A program made the translations under genes and the position numbers. Below, one piece after another: positions 19,914 through 27,834 of a stretch of 64,000 nucleotides of DNA; the stretch's first letter is position 1, and the number at the start of each line of letters is the position of its first letter. The notes beneath the pieces were generated by a model. The model saw only the letters and a program-made list of their open reading frames with translations, did no database searches and was not told the origin of the DNA. This DNA is from Curvibacter lanceolatus ATCC 14669 (GTDB lineage: Bacteria; Pseudomonadota; Gammaproteobacteria; Burkholderiales; Burkholderiaceae_C): positions 103,544 through 167,543 of the forward strand of contig NZ_KB906266.1 in the NCBI RefSeq assembly GCF_000381265.1, in the 5' to 3' direction.

Positions 19914-21521
19914 CTACGAGATGGAAAGGGACTCGCCGGTCGACAGCAGGGTCACCTCGGTGGGAGAAATCGCAATCGTCTTGGCAAACTCACCGCGCGC
20001 ACCGGGCGTAGTGCTGGGCTTGCGTTCGTACAGGATGAACTCGGCGTGGTGACGGGCTTGCATCTTTTGCCCAACACGGCAACAAGCAGACACTGGCGCG
20101 ATCAGCACCAGATGTACTTTTGACACCCGCCATTCATCCTGGAGCTTCTGCAGCGCCTGGTCGACAGCGCGTCCAAACAGATCAAGATCGGCGGGGTGCC
20201 CCATGACACGGTGATTCGGACTGTCAACCGTGATCTCAATCGTCGGCACTTCGTGTTTCCCATCGGAAAACAAGTGTGCAGGCAAATCGGACGCAGGGAC
20301 CGCTGCAGTCAAATTGATCCGCAGGCATGCCTCGGCTTCACCGCCGTTGGCATGACGGTGAACCCGAACCTTGAATTTATCATTGGCTGGTACTGGCTCT
20401 GCCTCTGGCCAAGTCCACTGTCCACCGCGTTGGCCGCTCACTTGATCGCGATGAAACTGGAAAATGTGGGCACTGCTGGAGTCTCCGATGAGCCGCCCCG
20501 ACAGGACCAAGACCGAGGTGCCATGCACAGGAAAGACCGCGAGCGGCGGTCGTGGCGCACCACCGTACACCGTCCCGTCCAGCAGACCCGCCAATCTCGG
20601 CCTGTCATTCTTGAGCAGTTGGAACAGGCTCAGCCAGTAGCCATCCGAGTTCGATGCACCGAGATGCGGACCATTGCGCGCGAACCATTCAGCACGCACC
20701 CCTCCGGTGCGCAGCTGACGCAACCACATGGCCTCTTCCGCGATCCGCTCATCAAAAGCGAATGACTGCCCTTCGATGTTGCCGCCGATGACCAGCATCT
20801 GGGCTGCCGGGTAGCGAAGCGTGTTCAGCAGCCGACGAACTTCATCGACGTTGCGCTGACGCATCTCGTTGAGATAGTCAGCGCTGTATCGCTTCGGAGC
20901 TACGCGGTCGATCAGGCGGTGGCATTTGTCGCACATCAGCATGATGTTCGACGGGGCATTCGCCAGAAGCGGTGACTTCACCTTGTCCCCACGAGGACCG
21001 TCGGCCGACGAGGCCACGATGTGCGCGAAGTAGCTGTAGTTCCCCGTGGCCCCTGGCACAAAGTGATGGCGCAGGTCCTCTCCGCAACCATCGAACTGGC
21101 ACCGCCAGCTGGCCAGCGATGCAACTTCAAAGCGCGTTGCGGTATCCACCTCCCCATGGCGGCAGGACGTTCCTGTGATCTTGTTTCGCTCCTTGCACCA
21201 AGCACGCATCTGGGCGGGAACAGCCCGAATGACTGGGCCTGACGCAACGTGGTCCACCTCACCCACATCCGATTCGGAGGTCTCGATCCATTGGACTTGC
21301 TGCGGCTTAGCAGCCGCCTCCAACGCCTTCAGCGCACCTGGACCGATGTCCCCAACGCCCAGATCACTCCAGGCAGCAGGCGACGCAGTCGCGGCTGTGA
21401 GCATCCGGGCGCTGAATTTGTTGGCAATCACCCGGACATGAGGCTCTCCCGCCGCCGCTCGGGCGCGCAAGGCCGCGGCCAACTCGTCATCGGTCAAACC
21501 TCCAACCATCGGCGTGCTCAT
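19914..21521 (-). CDS. cap5: CBASS effector Cap5, HNH endonuclease with SAVED sensor
   Basis: DNA-shredding effector triggered by the cyclic nucleotide. Residues about 138-206 are an HNH zinc-finger nuclease: CQFDGCG (C141, C146), AHI with H167, N192 in APSNIML, and CDKCHRL (C197, C200, H201). Residues about 220-535 form the SAVED sensor. At 535 aa it is longer than the Cap5 proteins I know (near 400 aa): roughly 120 N-terminal residues have no recognised domain. An internal Met105 exists, but the longer start uses GGGG a few bases upstream and sits right behind the operator region, so the extension is probably real. First gene of the CBASS operon. Confidence 0.92.
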   Translation of the reverse strand: MSTPMVGGLTDDELAAALRARAAAGEPHVRVIANKFSARMLTAATASPAAWSDLGVGDIGPGALKALEAAAKPQQVQWIETSESDVGEVDHVASGPVIRAVPAQMRAWCKERNKITGTSCRHGEVDTATRFEVASLASWRCQFDGCGEDLRHHFVPGATGNYSYFAHIVASSADGPRGDKVKSPLLANAPSNIMLMCDKCHRLIDRVAPKRYSADYLNEMRQRNVDEVRRLLNTLRYPAAQMLVIGGNIEGQSFAFDERIAEEAMWLRQLRTGGVRAEWFARNGPHLGASNSDGYWLSLFQLLKNDRPRLAGLLDGTVYGGAPRPPLAVFPVHGTSVLVLSGRLIGDSSSAHIFQFHRDQVSGQRGGQWTWPEAEPVPANDKFKVRVHRHANGGEAEACLRINLTAAVPASDLPAHLFSDGKHEVPTIEITVDSPNHRVMGHPADLDLFGRAVDQALQKLQDEWRVSKVHLVLIAPVSACCRVGQKMQARHHAEFILYERKPSTTPGARGEFAKTIAISPTEVTLLSTGESLSIS

Positions 21522-21561
21522 TCATTACCCCAGGAATCGAACCACGGCACAGCATAACAGG

Positions 21562-21581
21562 AAGTTCGGTATAGCGAACTT
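21562..21581. promoter_or_regulatory. Operator 1 in the cap5/capH divergent promoter (perfect inverted repeat)
   Basis: AAGTTCG - GTATAG - CGAACTT, 7-base perfect arms with a 6-base centre, lying 40 bases upstream of the cap5 start. It suits a dimeric HTH repressor such as CapH. Confidence 0.75.
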
Positions 21582-21610
21582 TTGAAGGCGCAATTTTGAT
21601 CGGGATTTGC

Positions 21611-21639
21611 TTATGGAAAGTTCGGAGTAGCGATATAAT
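21611..21639 (+). promoter_or_regulatory. capHP promoter
   Basis: Perfect -10 TATAAT at 21634-21639; the -35 position at 17-base spacing is the weak TTATGG (21611-21616). The start ATG of capH is 29 bases downstream. Operator 2 overlaps it. Confidence 0.6.
21618..21637. promoter_or_regulatory. Operator 2, imperfect copy inside the capH promoter
   Basis: AAGTTCG - GAGTAG - CGATATA repeats the left arm and centre layout of operator 1 exactly, with only CGA kept in the right arm. Centre-to-centre distance from operator 1 is 56 bases. It lies between the presumed -35 and -10 elements of capH, so binding would block that promoter. Confidence 0.65.
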
Positions 21640-21667
21640 TGAAGGCTGTCTAGAAAGAGAGCGCAAG

Positions 21668-21994
21668 ATGGCGTCAAAACTTGGCGAGAAACTTCGAGCG
21701 TGCCGGACTTCGCCGAAGGTGAACCTAACGCTTGAAGAGGCAGCCCGTAGAGCCGGGCTGAGCAAGAGCTACCTCTGGGAGCTGGAGAACCGTGAATCCC
21801 AGAAGCCGTCAGCAGAGAAGCTGCAGGCGATAGCGGACGTGCTTGGACAGGATGTGTCCTTCTTCCTGGACGACACGGTGGATACGCCGCAGGAATCCAA
21901 CAAGGACAAGGAGTTCTTCCGCAGCTACTCCAAACTGGAACCTGAAGCTAAGGAAAAGCTACGGCAGATCCTGGACGTGCTGAAAAAGTCCTGA
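21668..21994 (+). CDS. capH: CapH, HTH repressor of CBASS
   Basis: 108 aa XRE-type DNA-binding protein from the ATG at 21668 (an upstream open start lacks family support). HTH at about residues 20-60: LTLEEAARRAGLSKSYLWELENRESQKPSAEKLQAIADVLG is split here as two helices around SKSYLWELE. The acidic-basic tail (EPEAKEKLRQILDVLK) is suited to dimerisation or to cleavage by CapP. Divergent from cap5 and followed after one base by a metallopeptidase gene, the exact layout of CapH-CapP regulators described for CBASS (Lau et al. 2022). Confidence 0.88.
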   Translation: MASKLGEKLRACRTSPKVNLTLEEAARRAGLSKSYLWELENRESQKPSAEKLQAIADVLGQDVSFFLDDTVDTPQESNKDKEFFRSYSKLEPEAKEKLRQILDVLKKS

Positions 21995-21995
21995 C

Positions 21996-22862
21996 ATGAC
22001 CGAGGCGACTTTCACGCCCGCGACCGCCGCGATACGGCTCACGCATTGGCTTGACGCTGCTGCGGCAGCCGGCTTACAGCGATTTCCTATCGATGTCGAG
22101 CAGCTTGCGCTTCATGTAGGCAAGGAGCTCAAATGGCCAGATCCCATCTTCAAAGTCGTGGCGGCGGACATCCCGTCATTTGAAGGTGGCCTCTTTCACG
22201 TTGAGGATCAAGGCTGGGCGCTTCTGTACAACCGCAACATGACGTCTGAAGGACGGATTCGGTTCACCCAAGCCCATGAACTTGGGCACTACCTTGTCCA
22301 CCGCCTTGCACAGCAGGAATTTGAATGCTCTCAGGCAGACATGGTGCACTGGGGGCCCGAAATGAGGTCGATCGAAGCAGAGGCCGATGACTTCGCATCA
22401 AACCTGCTGATGCCCATGAAGCAGTTCCGTGCGTGCACTTCGACTTCGGATATTGACTTCGACATTCTTTCCGACGCCTCAAGCAAGTTCGGCGTGTCCT
22501 TGACCGCAGCCGCGCTGCGTTGGATACGCTCAACGGAACAATGCGCCGTCCTCATCTTGTCGAGGGATGGGTTCATGGATTGGGCGATCTCGTCCGACAA
22601 GGCCAGAGCCAATGGCGCGTTTTACAGAACCAAAGGCCGCGTAGTTGAGCTTCCTCCAGGGTCCCTCGCCGCCGATGAGACGATTGCGTCCAACCGCAGT
22701 GGTGACCCAATCAGCTTGAACACTTGGTTTAAGCACGCACATCGCGACGCCGTCGCCAAGGAAATGAAGCTCGTTTGTGAAAACTATGGTTACACGCTGA
22801 CCCTATTGAGTTTGTCTAACGGTGACAAGGTATGGGAGCCCAAGGAGTGGGGCAATGCTTGA
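21996..22862 (+). CDS. capP: CapP, ImmA/IrrE-type metalloprotease
   Basis: 288 aa. Zinc site HELGH at residues 94-98, with downstream EAEADDFASNLLMP (E127/E129) supplying the third ligand as in ImmA/IrrE peptidases. Cys111 in EFECSQAD lies just behind the zinc helix and could act as the cysteine switch reported for CapP. The C-terminal about 130 residues would be the sensor part; studied CapP proteins respond to single-stranded DNA. Expected action: cleave CapH on DNA damage or infection and release CBASS expression. The last point is transferred from family knowledge. Confidence 0.88.
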   Translation: MTEATFTPATAAIRLTHWLDAAAAAGLQRFPIDVEQLALHVGKELKWPDPIFKVVAADIPSFEGGLFHVEDQGWALLYNRNMTSEGRIRFTQAHELGHYLVHRLAQQEFECSQADMVHWGPEMRSIEAEADDFASNLLMPMKQFRACTSTSDIDFDILSDASSKFGVSLTAAALRWIRSTEQCAVLILSRDGFMDWAISSDKARANGAFYRTKGRVVELPPGSLAADETIASNRSGDPISLNTWFKHAHRDAVAKEMKLVCENYGYTLTLLSLSNGDKVWEPKEWGNA

Positions 22863-23053
22863 AATGAGCCGCGTGAATCACCAAGTGAATAGTTCAAAGC
22901 CTTCGACCAGTCTCTAATCCAGTGGCCTTTAGGTGCAGACCACTACTTCAGTCAAAGCACCTTGCAGTGAATGCTGTGTTCATCAGCGGTCATTTGTGCG
23001 CAAAAGTTGAGCGACTGCATCCAGCCTGTTCCTGACATGCGTAGGCGTGCCGC
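22863..23053. other. Intergenic stretch between capP and EF-G leader
   Basis: About 190 bases. No gene, terminator or repeat that I can support. This is the right edge of the defence island. Confidence 0.4.
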
Positions 23054-23082
23054 TTGCACGCTTTTTGCGCGAGGAGGATAAT
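23054..23082 (+). promoter_or_regulatory. Promoter of the EF-G paralogue leader
   Basis: -35 TTGCAC (23054-23059), 17-base spacer, -10 GATAAT (23077-23082): close to the sigma-70 consensus. It starts a leader of about 355 bases before the EF-G-like gene. The GAGGAGG within the spacer could instead act as a ribosome site if transcription begins further upstream. Confidence 0.75.
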
Positions 23083-23090
23083 TCACCCCT

Positions 23091-23135
23091 ATGAAAATTC
23101 TCACCAACGTGATCAAGGCATTGCTCGCCACCTAG
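23091..23135 (+). CDS. Putative 14-aa leader peptide (MKILTNVIKALLAT)
   Basis: ATG followed by 13 codons and TAG, placed between a strong promoter and an intrinsic terminator. If the -10 box at 23077-23082 is used, transcription starts almost at this ATG and the peptide would be translated leaderless; if an upstream promoter is used, GAGGAGG 13 bases before the ATG could serve. Its position before a terminator, not its sequence, is the argument for a role. Confidence 0.45.
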   Translation: MKILTNVIKALLAT

Positions 23136-23183
23136 TTGCGCCCCTCGATCGCGTGTCGGAGGGCTTTGCGCCTTCCGGTCCCC

Positions 23184-23217
23184 AAAACCCCGGCAGGCTC
23201 CACCTCCGGGGTTTTTT
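23184..23217 (+). terminator. Intrinsic terminator inside the EF-G leader (attenuator candidate)
   Basis: ACCCCGG (23187-23193) pairs with CCGGGGT (23206-23212); an inner AGG/CCT extends the stem past one bulged C, and six T follow. A preceding hairpin GGAGGGC/GCCTTCC at about 23158-23175 could compete in folding. Because the EF-G-like start codon is about 230 bases downstream and no other promoter is obvious, most transcripts should stop here unless the hairpin is prevented. Confidence 0.8.
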
Positions 23218-23246
23218 GTTTTCAGACCTGCTTCCTCCCTACCTCT

Positions 23247-23348
23247 ATGCGTACCTACGACAAGTTGATTGCCACGATTCGCGACCGCCGGAGCTTGAGT
23301 TCCGTGCGCCCGGGCTTCGGCGACAGCACACAACACATTCAACGCTAG
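23247..23348 (+). CDS. Short ORF of unknown status in EF-G leader (33 aa)
   Basis: MRTYDKLIATIRDRRSL... ends at TAG 23348, between the attenuator and the EF-G-like gene. No good ribosome site. Behind it (23350-23445) lie small hairpins such as AGGCGA/TCGCCT. It may be chance or a second leader ORF. Confidence 0.25.
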   Translation: MRTYDKLIATIRDRRSLSSVRPGFGDSTQHIQR

Positions 23349-23445
23349 CCTGAAGGCGAATCCATCTCGCCTGGGCTGGCAAACAGCCAACCAGGCGGCA
23401 GCTGCTCGCAGGACCGAGTGCAGCCGCAAGAAAGATTGATTCGCC

Positions 23446-25497
23446 ATGACCAAGAACTCACGCAACCACAACAGCAACGCGCAACTGCGCAATATCGGTG
23501 TCATCGCCCACGTCGACGCGGGCAAGACCACGACCACCGAACGCATCCTCTTCTATACCGGCGAAAGCCACCGCATTGGCGAAGTGCACGACGGTACCGC
23601 CCAGATGGACTTCGACCCGCAAGAGCAGCAGCGCGGCATCACCATCAACAGCGCGGCCGTCACCGTGCACTGGAAAGGCACGCAGCTCAACCTGATCGAC
23701 ACGCCCGGCCACATCGATTTCAACATCGAGGTGAACCGCTCGCTGCGCGTGCTCGATGGCGCAGTCGTCGTATTCGACGGCGTCGCTGGCGTTGAGCCGC
23801 AGACCGAGACCAACTGGCGACTGGCTGACAAGTACCGTGTGCCCCGCATCGCCTTCATCAACAAGCTCGACCGTGTGGGTGCCGATTTCCACCGTGTGGT
23901 GGCCATGATGGAGGAGCGCCTGGGCGTGCGGGTTGTGCCGCTGCAGCTCCCGATCGGCGCGGAAAGCAACTTCCGCGGCGTGGTGGACCTGCTCACCCTG
24001 AGGGCCCGTATCTGGGACAAGGACGATGCCAGCATCCCGTACCGTGAAGCCGACATTCCAGCCGACCTGCTTGAACAAGCGCTGCACAGCCGTGCCCGCC
24101 TGGTCGAAGCCGCCGTGGAGCAGGACGAAGCCGCCCTGCAAGCCTATGTGAACGGAGACGAGATCGCCGTGACCGTGCTGCGAGCCAGTATCCGCAAGGG
24201 TGTCCTGGCGGGTGCCTTCGTGCCCGCCTTGGCCGGCTCGGCTTTCAAGAACCGCGGTGTGGAGCCCCTGCTTGATGCGGTGGTCGACTACCTGCCCTCG
24301 CCCGATGACATTGGGCGCAACGGCAGCGATGGCCAACCTGCGTCGTCCAGCGATCCGTTCGCGGCCCTGGCGTTCAAGGTCGTCACTGACGACCATGGAG
24401 CAAAGGTGTTCGTGCGGGTCTACAGCGGCCGGCTAGGGAAAGGCGACGTGGTGCTCAACACCAGCACGGGCAAAACTGAGCGTGTGTCGCGCCTGTACGA
24501 AGTGCATGCCGACAAGCACATCGAGCGCGACGAATTGGTGGCGGGTGACATCGCGGCTGTCGTCGGTCTCAAAGATACGCTGACTGGGCACACCCTGAGC
24601 GATCCAGCCCACCCTGTGGTGCTGGAGCAGATCAGCGTGCCCGAACCCGTGATTCACATGGCCATCGAGCCCAAGACGAGTGCGGACCAGCAAGGCCTGT
24701 CCAAGGCCCTGCAGTCCTTGCTGCGCGAAGACCCGAGCCTGCGCCTGCAGCACGACGCCGAATCCGGACAGACCATTCTCTCCGGCATGGGCGAACTGCA
24801 GCTCGAAGTCTCGATCGAGAAGCTGCGCGCACGCCATGGCGTGAACGTGTCGGTCGGCCGCCCCCAGGTGGCTTACCGCGAAACCATTTCGCGAAGTGTG
24901 GAGGTGACCCATGTGCACAAGAAGCAATCGGGCGGCCCCGGCCAGTTTGCCGAGGTGAAGCTGCAGCTGGAACCCCTGCCCAGGGGCGAAGGCATCCGCT
25001 TTGAAAGCCGCATTGTCGGTGGTGCCGTGCCGCGTGAGTTCATCCCCGCCGTGGAGGCCGGCATTCGCCGCGCCGCCTTGACCGGCGTGGTGGCGGGCTT
25101 CCCCGCTGTGGACTTCGCGGCAACGCTGGTGGACGGCAACTTCCATGAGCGCGATTCCTCCACGCTGGCCTTCGAGCTGGCTGCCATGGCAGCCTTCCGC
25201 GAAGCCTTTGCCAAGGCTGGGCCCCTGGTGCTCGAACCCGTGATGGCCGTCGAGGTCATCACGCCGGCTGAGTACTTGGGCGACACCATTGGCGACCTGA
25301 ACCGCCGTCGCGGTGTGGTGCGCGGTCAAGGCCAGCGCGGCAATGCTGCCACGATTGAAGCTCAGGTACCGCTGAAAGAGATGTTCGGCTACATCGGAAG
25401 TCTGCGCGCGCTGTCATCTGGGCGGGCGCAGTATTCGATGCAGCTGGACCACTACGGAGTGGTGCCGACAGGGGAGATGGCTGCATTGATGCCGTGA
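23446..25497 (+). CDS. Elongation factor G paralogue (FusA2-like)
   Basis: Ribosomal translocase-type GTPase, 683 aa. G1 [12 protein letters not shown], switch [11 protein letters not shown]3 DTPGHIDF, G4 NKLDR are intact; domains II-V follow, with the domain IV/V junction GGPGQFAEV and C-terminal [20 protein letters not shown]. It differs from canonical EF-G in conserved stretches (MDFDPQEQQ in place of MDWMEQEQE) and has none of the rpsL-rpsG-fusA-tuf neighbours, so it is probably the second, accessory copy found in many Burkholderiales. It has its own promoter, a structured leader with an attenuator, and its own terminator. That layout suggests expression tied to translational stress; this is inference. 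Confidence 0.88.
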   Translation: MTKNSRNHNSNAQLRNIGVIAHVDAGKTTTTERILFYTGESHRIGEVHDGTAQMDFDPQEQQRGITINSAAVTVHWKGTQLNLIDTPGHIDFNIEVNRSLRVLDGAVVVFDGVAGVEPQTETNWRLADKYRVPRIAFINKLDRVGADFHRVVAMMEERLGVRVVPLQLPIGAESNFRGVVDLLTLRARIWDKDDASIPYREADIPADLLEQALHSRARLVEAAVEQDEAALQAYVNGDEIAVTVLRASIRKGVLAGAFVPALAGSAFKNRGVEPLLDAVVDYLPSPDDIGRNGSDGQPASSSDPFAALAFKVVTDDHGAKVFVRVYSGRLGKGDVVLNTSTGKTERVSRLYEVHADKHIERDELVAGDIAAVVGLKDTLTGHTLSDPAHPVVLEQISVPEPVIHMAIEPKTSADQQGLSKALQSLLREDPSLRLQHDAESGQTILSGMGELQLEVSIEKLRARHGVNVSVGRPQVAYRETISRSVEVTHVHKKQSGGPGQFAEVKLQLEPLPRGEGIRFESRIVGGAVPREFIPAVEAGIRRAALTGVVAGFPAVDFAATLVDGNFHERDSSTLAFELAAMAAFREAFAKAGPLVLEPVMAVEVITPAEYLGDTIGDLNRRRGVVRGQGQRGNAATIEAQVPLKEMFGYIGSLRALSSGRAQYSMQLDHYGVVPTGEMAALMP

Positions 25498-25558
25498 GGT
25501 GCACGGTGCCGACCGGGGCCGGAATGATGATGTGGGCCCGGTGGCCCGCATCAAATTG

Positions 25559-25592
25559 AAGAGGCGCTGACGCAAGTTGGCGCCTCTTTTTA
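25559..25592 (+). terminator. Intrinsic terminator after the EF-G paralogue
   Basis: AAGAGGCGC (25559-25567) pairs with GCGCCTCTT (25580-25588), 12-base loop, then a T run. It closes the EF-G unit; DNA to the right has a different character. Confidence 0.88.
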
Positions 25593-25736
25593 TTTGCCGA
25601 TGACTGGTGGGGGTGCTACTTTCAGCTTAGCCGTAATGCCGCCGTCGGAGGCGCCGCGCGTCTTTACGACCTCCGCGCAAATGCCACAGTGCCGCCAACC
25701 ATTGCATACACCCTTGGTAAGAACGACGGGGTTGAA

Positions 25737-25772
25737 TTTAGGTCGCAACTTGATATTTAGTTGCGACCTAAA
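25737..25772. repeat. Perfect 14-bp inverted repeat upstream of gene 25882
   Basis: TTTAGGTCGCAACT - 8 bases - AGTTGCGACCTAAA. A possible promoter TTGAAT (25732-25737) N16 TATTTA overlaps it, so it could be an operator of the next gene; it could also be a recombination or element-end site. The rest of 25593-25881 shows no gene. Confidence 0.75.
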
Positions 25773-25881
25773 AACAGCTAGCGTGCTGGCGAACGATCAC
25801 GATGCAGGGCATCGGGAATGCCGATAGTGATGACGGTGATGGATAATTTGCGACGAATTGGTTTCCTTGACCGGAGTCGTC

Positions 25882-26517
25882 ATGTCTATTGCCTCGAATA
25901 CCTTGTCTCATCTTCAGGCCGCTGGTATGGCCGTGCACATAGCTGCCGAGGCTTTGCAGCAAGAGCTTCAATCTCACTCTCAAGCCCTGATGGAGCAGAT
26001 GGCCTTGCAGCCGTTTGGCGTTGAGGCTGACGGTGCTTATCAGCAGATGCGCCAAGTTGCGCGACTGGCCCACGAGATCAACTCATTGGAACAGCAGTTG
26101 AGCGCAATCTATCAAGAAGCCTCGCAAGTAGTTGCGGTGGATACCCCAGTCCTTCCTGCTCTTCCGTCGGCTCGTAGGGGGCGTCGTATCAAGCCGGCTG
26201 TCGGGGGCGACTCAGTTCAATCCAGAGATATCGAAGATGCAAGCGTCGTCGAAGGCAAGCTGGCTGTACCCAAAGTGCCCCGTAATGTATCAAAGCGACC
26301 TCTCGCCAAATCCACCAATGGGGCAACGCTGCCCAATGCGGATCGCTTGCTCAGAGCTCTGCAAAAGATCTTGAAGGGCAAGGTCAAGCCTGTTGGTCAC
26401 GCGGAGATGGCACAAGTCAGTGGGCTGCCCCGAGGCTCGGTTGGTGCGTCGATTAAAAAGCTCCTGGAAACCGAAAAGCTGGCCATCGACGACGACGGTG
26501 CATTCAGGCTGATCTGA
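25882..26517 (+). CDS. Uncharacterised protein, coiled-coil N-half and winged-helix C-end
   Basis: 211 aa from ATG 25882, with GGAG 8 bases upstream; a TTG start at 25858 is less likely. The first 85 residues are Gln/Leu/Ala-rich and helical (LQQELQSHSQALMEQ, SLEQQLSAIYQEA), suggesting a coiled coil. A low-complexity linker follows. The last 60 residues (LRALQKILKGKVKPVGHAEMAQVSGLPRGSV... split around a turn) look like a winged helix. It resembles small DNA-binding accessory proteins of mobile elements, but I do not recognise a family. A strong inverted repeat lies 110 bases upstream. Confidence 0.6.
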   Translation: MSIASNTLSHLQAAGMAVHIAAEALQQELQSHSQALMEQMALQPFGVEADGAYQQMRQVARLAHEINSLEQQLSAIYQEASQVVAVDTPVLPALPSARRGRRIKPAVGGDSVQSRDIEDASVVEGKLAVPKVPRNVSKRPLAKSTNGATLPNADRLLRALQKILKGKVKPVGHAEMAQVSGLPRGSVGASIKKLLETEKLAIDDDGAFRLI

Positions 26518-26562
26518 CGAGACCTGACCTTTCCAAGCCTGCACTGCCGGGGCACTCCTGGA

Positions 26563-27345
26563 CTACCAGGCAAGGCTCAGCACTGCCTGAAACCTTGGTC
26601 TTGCCCGCGGTGGCTGATAATCCCCGCGGGGTTCAAGCAATGCGGCCAAGGTTTTGCTGGCAAGGGTTCGTCCCCATGTGACCGTGCTGCACACAGAGGA
26701 GAGCATAGTCAGCAGCACGAAAATAAAGAGCGAGCCTAGCGCGCCGCAGCCCTGACCACCACACTGCCCCACGATGTACGTGACAAATTGAAAAAGGCAA
26801 ACGAGCGCTGCCAATGCAAAGACCACCGAGGTCACGCCTCCAATGTACAAAGACGTTTTGGAGGCCGGACAGGGTAGCAACTGCTCGTTGCCAACCTTGC
26901 ACCCAGAGGATCTTGTCAAACGCCGTGCCTCTCTCGGTGTGAGTGTCCCTTCTCTGATCCACTGCCGCAGGCGTGTTCTAAACGCTTGTGGAACTGGAAT
27001 TCCGAACTCGATGCAAGCCAGAAGTGCGTCGAGCTCTTTGAGCCGCACTAACGGCAATTGTTGCCAATCGAACTTACGGCGTAGACGTACGAACGCAACC
27101 ACATGAAATGGCCGTTCGATCACGTTCCACCAAGAGATGCGTGCCTTCAAGACGTGGTCGAACTGTTTGCGAATTTCTTTCGCCCGCAGTTCTCTCAATC
27201 TGGCTGCAAATACCAGCTGACTTTCGAGATCACTGCCTACCTTCTCTGAGGCGTGGCTGGTCAATTTGATCAAGTCCAGGGTTAGGGCCGCAATACCAGC
27301 CGCATCCGCAACCTTGCCGCTGCCGTGCTCCGACGTACCAGTCAT
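26563..27345 (-). CDS. Uncharacterised two-TM membrane protein
   Basis: 260 aa. Residues 1-165 are polar and helical (ELRAKEIRKQFDHVLKAR, LREWIREGTLTPREARRLTRS-like), then two hydrophobic spans at about 170-192 and 200-222 (VTSVVFALAALVCLFQFVTYI; LGSLFIFVLLTML). The ATG overlaps the stop of the XRE gene by four bases, so both are one unit. An HTH regulator coupled to a small-loop membrane protein is a layout seen in toxin-antitoxin and abortive-infection pairs, but no family was recognised. Confidence 0.65.
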   Translation of the reverse strand: MTGTSEHGSGKVADAAGIAALTLDLIKLTSHASEKVGSDLESQLVFAARLRELRAKEIRKQFDHVLKARISWWNVIERPFHVVAFVRLRRKFDWQQLPLVRLKELDALLACIEFGIPVPQAFRTRLRQWIREGTLTPREARRLTRSSGCKVGNEQLLPCPASKTSLYIGGVTSVVFALAALVCLFQFVTYIVGQCGGQGCGALGSLFIFVLLTMLSSVCSTVTWGRTLASKTLAALLEPRGDYQPPRARPRFQAVLSLAW

Positions 27346-27773
27346 TTCTCGCCTACATCGACGGCAGTCAGGAGATCATGCATCGTCGGAGGTTGAGCGT
27401 GACCACCTCCGTTCATCAGTCGGTGATAGGCCCAAATTATTGCTTTGATCCGAAATGCTGGTGGGAGAGTCATATCGTGCCGTACTGCAAGCTCATCGAT
27501 CAAGTCAATTGCCTCATTGAGGATGATTGGTGACGTCACCTCCATAAATGAGCTCGTGCGTTTGCCAAAGATGACAAACATCACGTCGAACCCCAATCCC
27601 CCCAGGCGTGCCAAGTAGTCAAGGCCAGGGGTTGATGCGCCGGTCTCGTAACGCGATTGAGACGGGCGAGTGATGGCCGTGAGCTCACTGCATCTTTCCT
27701 GGCTGAGGCCGAGTCGCTCGCGCTCCTGTTTGAGGCGCTCTCCAACTTGTGCCGTGTCGATCAATAGATCCAT
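27342..27773 (-). CDS. XRE-family HTH regulator
   Basis: 143 aa. HTH at about residues 10-65 with VGERLKQERERLGLSQERCSEL and SQSRYETGASTPGLDYLARL. The second half (SPIILNEAIDLIDELAVRHDM) is helical and may contact the partner membrane protein. Divergent from the small HTH gene at 27835 across a 61-base gap that holds an inverted repeat, so it may repress both directions. Confidence 0.8.
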   Translation of the reverse strand: MDLLIDTAQVGERLKQERERLGLSQERCSELTAITRPSQSRYETGASTPGLDYLARLGGLGFDVMFVIFGKRTSSFMEVTSPIILNEAIDLIDELAVRHDMTLPPAFRIKAIIWAYHRLMNGGGHAQPPTMHDLLTAVDVGEK

Positions 27774-27810
27774 TGTGCTCTGATGCGTTTCGGTACAGAA
27801 TAATTGAAAA

Positions 27811-27830
27811 TTGTAATTAGAAATTTACAA
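27811..27830. promoter_or_regulatory. Operator-like inverted repeat between two HTH genes
   Basis: TTGTAA - 8 bases - TTACAA in an AT-rich 61-base gap between divergent regulator genes, ending four bases before the start codon of the rightward gene. Confidence 0.5.
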
Positions 27831-27834
27831 AAAT

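Noticed and set aside
23458..24396. 312-codon minus-strand frame over the EF-G paralogue
   Set aside because: Antisense shadow with His/Val/Gly-rich composition and no ribosome site; the plus-strand GTPase motifs are certain.
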